Shown piece by piece: positions 61,506 through 64,000 of a DNA stretch of 64,000 bases (the first letter of the stretch is position 1; the number at the start of each line of letters is the position of its first letter). The notes below the pieces were generated by a model, which searched no databases, had not been told where the DNA came from, and saw nothing but the letters and a program-made list of their open reading frames with translations. The translations under genes were made by a program, and so were the position numbers. This stretch comes from Sclerurus mexicanus (taxonomy: Eukaryota > Chordata > Aves > Passeriformes > Furnariidae). The stretch is from contig VWZF01004788.1 in NCBI GenBank assembly GCA_013396755.1, positions 434,001 through 498,000 of the forward strand. The letters run 5' to 3'.

Positions 61506-63513
61506 CCTGTAATTGCTTTGCAGCTGTGCTGCACTCTCCTCAAGTTTTATGAATAAATTGTGTTTGGGCACAGGCACATGGTTCCAGCTGTTGTTGCCAC
61601 TCTTTGCTTGATTTCCTTTATTTTAAAGCAGAGATAAAATGACCCAACCACTGGTAGTTTGATTTTTCTTATGTGGAAGCTGAATTGGCATGTTTAGACC
61701 ATTTTATTTCTTTTTGTCTTGTAAATTCAGAAGATAATTAAAAAAATCCCATTTAAAAATCGTCCAGTGTAACTATTAATGTTGTATTAATGGAAGGTTC
61801 TTTGTTAACCAATGATCCCTCAAATATAATTTGAGCCTGTCTCATCAGAAGCTACACATCATATTTGTGAGAAAGAGTGTGGTTTAAGGTTATGGGAAGT
61901 AGTTCTTTAGCAGTTATTCAATCCAGCTTTAATACAAATAATTCTTTAACAGTGTTGAGTTTGAAGTTACTAAACTCCAGTATAAAATAAAAAGGTATCA
62001 ACACATTTACATGTTAACATCGCATCACAAAATAAAACAGTTATAATAATTTGTGTGTAACAAACATGATTACAAAGCCTGAAATGGAAAATAGTCCTAA
62101 TACCAAAACATTCTTCTGCCTCTTCTTTTGTATTAAGGAACAAGATTTTTGTGTATCACTTAGGATGGGATGTAGCTGCCTAAATATGGGATATTTGCCG
62201 TTCCAAACTCTCCATGGAAGTACATTAAAATGCTGCATTTTTGGTTTAGACACCCTATCATTCCATAGGACTGAAAACTTGAAACCAACTCAGCCTTATA
62301 CCTCTTGGTTCACCAAATCAAATTAGTTGATTTATTGTATTATGTTCTGCTTTGGCAGAGCAAGCCTTGGGGACATCAGAGAGACATAGACAACTGAGGC
62401 GACAGTGAGTGATCATTTGTACATTATAGTTATGGGAAGCATCTATAATTGAAATTATTGAGGGAGATTCTTTCAGGCTGTTTAAAAGTTCCTTTGCCAC
62501 ACTTGGTTCTTTCTGAGGAATCCAAAAGCCTTGTTCTGCCCTCCACCTTTTCTTTGTCATGGGTTGAACTTGGTTCTCCCTTACAGAAGCCAGTAGTGCT
62601 AAGGAAAGCTACAGACTCCCTGTGCAGGTGTTACGATGCAAGATTTGCCTCCAAGGGAAATACACTCTCACTTTGTATTTATTTTAATTCTACTTTGTAT
62701 TCTGTTTTCTTTGTGTTACTTAGATAATGACAGTCTTATAACTGCAAAACAACATTAGTTTACCATTATATAGCATGACTGAAAAAGTATATGCTGGAAG
62801 TGGTTTTAATTGGTTTGCTGCCAAGAAGGCACATGAATCATGTGGATCTGTCCTCCTTGTAATACAGCTTAGAATTGTAATTTTACAGTATGGGATAGAA
62901 AGTGTGACTATTACATTTCATGATGATAGGAAGTCCTCTGTTATTTGGTATTGATATGGCTTCAATTTAATGGATTTTGAAAGGCAAACACTGAGAATGG
63001 CTGGTGCTCAGGAAGACAGAACCTTTGGAGAGGGATTGCATGATTGAAGAGTACTTAGTGTGGAGTCAGCTGAACAGAAATATGCAAACAGTGTTCAAAT
63101 TCATAACACTGATGCAAAGAGGAGAGGAATGGGTCTGTTGGTGTGTCTGTAGCATAAGCAGAGCAATGGGCTGGAAGTGCAGCAAGAAAGATGCTGTGTA
63201 GCCAATAGGAAAGGGGTTTTAATTTTAACACTATTTATTTTGAAAGTAATTTCCTCTTCCAGTCGTCTGCACTTTTTATCCTGGTAGCTCAAAAGGAAAC
63301 TAAAACTAAAGAAAGACTTGCTTCATGAAAACGCAGGAGATGAGATTATCTTAAATGATTTTGCCATTTTCTATTAATAGCATCAAAATCATGCAAGGTA
63401 TGTCTTACACTTCCTTCTAGTTGGATAAGCACAGAGAACAGCAAGACAGTTCAGTTTCTTTTTGAGAATGTATCCTTGTTTATCATGTCCGGTTAATAGT
63501 TTACTCTAATAGG

Positions 63514-63656
63514 ACAGTAAAGCTGTGGAACAGGTTGCCCAAAGTGATTTTGCAGCATCTTTTCATTGAGCTTTTCAAGACCAGCCTTGAGCAACCTGGC
63601 CTGATAAACTAAGAGGCTTTGCTCCTCGATTTCAACCCCTGTAGGTTTCAAGATCT
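63514..63656 (+). mobile_element. CR1 LINE fragment (3' end)
   Basis: Shows 'agctgtggaacaggttgccc', 'ttttcaagaccagccttgag', 'caacctggcctgat' and 'gatttcaacccctgtaggtt' in CR1 order. It lacks a clear terminal ATTCTATG repeat. Confidence 0.85.
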
Positions 63657-64000
63657 CACACCTATCTTGAAAGCTGCAGATGTTGGAATCTTGTTTATTA
63701 TTATTTTGATGTTAGAAGTATGTGCATCACTTGGGAGTTGCAATTGGCCCAAAGCCTGTTAGTTAATCAGACAATCTCTAAGATGCCTTTTTTCTTTGTT
63801 CAATCTTTAATTAATTCTTTTTTAATCTCCTGGTTATTGCTTCCTTTGGTCACTCCAGCTAGTACGCTTTACCCAGGTCCCCCATTTTTTCTGTCATCTT
63901 GACTACCTCTTTGGATAGATTCTATATTTTCTTTAGTATACTTCACAGATATGATTCTTCCTGTAACTGAGCTAGAAAACTGAGAATTCAATTTTGTGGG

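Larger units (their letters stand above)
59806..64000 (+). other. COL19A1: Intron (5' part) running off the window
   Basis: At least 4.2 kb. It holds a T/C-rich tract at about 61478-61505 and a CR1 fragment at 63514-63656. No further Gly-X-Y exon is seen before the end of the window. Open frames such as 62051-62326 and 62449-62727 are not recognisable. Confidence 0.8.

Overview
The window is vertebrate genomic DNA, almost certainly from a bird. It is AT-rich and nearly all intron, and it carries many CR1 retroposon fragments with the avian 3' signature (a 'TTCCAACCT' block followed by 'ATTCTATGATTCTAT' repeats). It also carries an endogenous-retrovirus solo LTR whose ends (TGTCCTGG...CCATGACA) I know from dispersed LTRs of many non-galliform birds. 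I cannot name the species. No operons, bacterial genes, CRISPR arrays or complete intronless genes are visible.

One gene spans the whole window on the + strand: the 5' half of COL19A1, the FACIT-like collagen alpha-1(XIX) chain. I could place ten coding exons with GT/AG splice sites and matching phases. The first six encode the N-terminal non-collagenous region: a short cysteine-containing leader (1797-1871), the thrombospondin-N/laminin-G-like domain (2342-2441, 22451-22574, 22967-23242, 24951-25031), and a Cys-rich linker (27182-27307). The last four (27768-27830, 36497-36550, 54692-54745, 59761-59805) are short exons of 63, 54, 54 and 45 bases. Each begins with a Gly codon and encodes uninterrupted Gly-X-Y triplets, opening the first triple-helical domain. 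The signal-peptide exon(s) lie before the window and the rest of the collagenous and C-terminal exons lie after it.

The remaining ~63 kb is intron. The two largest introns are about 20 kb (2442-22450) and 18 kb (36551-54691). They hold at least twelve CR1 fragments, ten of them in the same orientation as the gene. One is a 1.7-kb decayed reverse-transcriptase ORF at 56285-57965. There is one ~595-bp solo LTR at 32335-32929, a minus-strand poly(A)-like tail with a polyadenylation signal at 52344-52388, several hairpins and perfect palindromes, a G-rich run, and simple repeats.

I found no convincing new biological system. The best leads are a possible bird-specific extra collagen exon, a poly(A)-tailed retrocopy signature (uncommon in birds), and a pair of perfect inverted repeats in the 20-kb intron.
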